Source: Mesotoga sp.
Lineage (GTDB): Bacteria > Thermotogota > Thermotogae > Petrotogales > Kosmotogaceae
Direction of reading: 5' to 3'
NCBI GenBank assembly: GCA_011620045.1
Contig: WOZY01000232.1
Coordinates: 1-5,837, forward strand
DNA: 5,837 nt
Under the pieces are notes generated by a model. The model had not been told where the DNA came from. It saw only the letters and a program-made list of their open reading frames with translations, and did no database searches. Made by a program: the position numbers and the translations under genes. This document shows, in pieces, positions 5,283 through 5,837 of this stretch; position 1 is the stretch's first letter; every line of letters starts with the position of its first letter.

Positions 5283-5837
5283 ATGGACAGAGAAGAATTG
5301 ATAAACAGAATCATTGAGGAAAAGGGAACAGAGGCCGTCCCGGTGCTTCTTGAGCTTCTGGTAAGCGAGGATAGCGAGACAGCGCAGATCTGTTTTGAAG
5401 CATTGCTTCAGATGGGTGAGGCAGTTGTTCCTCTCTTGTTAGAGAAAATGAGATCGAAGGAAATCGATCCAGTCTCTAGACTGTATCTCGCAGATCTCGC
5501 GGGTGAGATTGGAGACAGAAGGGCGGTGTCGTATCTTTACGAAATGTTGAGGGATTACAGCGACGAGAGATCGCAGATAGTTATCTACGAAGCGCTGGCG
5601 CGCTTGGGAGAAGGAGAGAATGTCGTGGACGTTCTGGCCTTGCTTTTAGATGAGAACAGTGATTCCGAACTGAGGGATCAGGTAATAATGGCCCTCAGCA
5701 GCACGAATTCTTCGGTTGCGGTGAAAGCGCTTGCAAGATTATATGGAGATAAGATGACTGACAAGTCGACGAAAGCCTTTGTTCTGGAGGGTATTCACTC
5801 GATTCTCTCGAATAGACATGAACTGAAGAATTACCTC
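5283..5837 (+). CDS. HEAT-repeat-like protein, 3' end cut by the window
   Basis: Open frame of 185 codons with no stop before the window edge, so the C-terminus is missing. It starts at an ATG nine bp after the recN stop, with GAGG six bp upstream, and is probably co-transcribed with recN. The sequence (MDREELINRIIEEKGTEAVP...) is made of repeated amphipathic helices of about 30-38 residues. The units VPLLLEKM (about 49-56), AVSYLYEML (about 82-90), VVDVLALLLDE (about 114-124) and AVKALARLYGD (about 145-155) each follow a helix, as in HEAT/Armadillo alpha-solenoids. There is no signal peptide, membrane segment or catalytic motif. Such solenoids usually serve as protein-binding scaffolds. I do not recognise a specific function, and any link to DNA repair rests only on position. 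Confidence 0.82.
   Translation, partial: MDREELINRIIEEKGTEAVPVLLELLVSEDSETAQICFEALLQMGEAVVPLLLEKMRSKEIDPVSRLYLADLAGEIGDRRAVSYLYEMLRDYSDERSQIVIYEALARLGEGENVVDVLALLLDENSDSELRDQVIMALSSTNSSVAVKALARLYGDKMTDKSTKAFVLEGIHSILSNRHELKNYL

Overview
This window looks like a chromosomal housekeeping segment from the Thermotogota. A Kosmotogales/Mesotoga-like mesophile is my best guess. The evidence is the 44-residue L34 protein with the typical Thermotoga-type MKRTYQPSR start, a compact YidC of about 450 residues with a modest periplasmic domain, moderate GC content and AGGAGG-type ribosome binding sites. The assignment comes from protein resemblance I recall, not from a search, so genus level is uncertain.

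Minus strand, read from right to left (3483 to 46): one tightly packed operon in the order rpmH (ribosomal protein L34), rnpA (RNase P protein), yidD, yidC (membrane insertase), jag/khpB (KH-R3H RNA-binding protein), a small cupin protein and an FmdB-type zinc-ribbon protein. The first five genes are the classic conserved bacterial rpmH cluster, and the last two are lineage-specific additions. Four of the six junctions overlap (4, 56, 4 and 41 bp), which suggests translational coupling. The operon is headed by a promoter with exact consensus hexamers, TTGACA-17 bp-TATAAT.

Intergenic region 3484-3677 (194 bp): it separates two divergent transcription units. It holds the rpmH promoter on the minus strand, a probable recN promoter on the plus strand (perfect -10, weak -35), and a palindrome with an extra half-site that brackets the recN -10. 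I see no DnaA-box cluster, so nothing supports an origin here, although many bacteria have dnaA in this divergent position.

Plus strand (3678 to the right edge): recN, encoding the SMC-like double-strand-break repair ATPase, followed after 9 bp by a HEAT-repeat-like protein that runs off the window.

Positions 1-45 lie downstream of the FmdB gene. They show no convincing terminator hairpin and no gene I can support. No tRNA, rRNA, mobile element or CRISPR array was seen. No stretch over 300 bp lacks a gene. I found no clear novel system. The most interesting features are the overlapping-gene architecture, in which C-terminal protein tails are encoded by the next gene's ribosome binding site, and the regulatory DNA between the divergent units.
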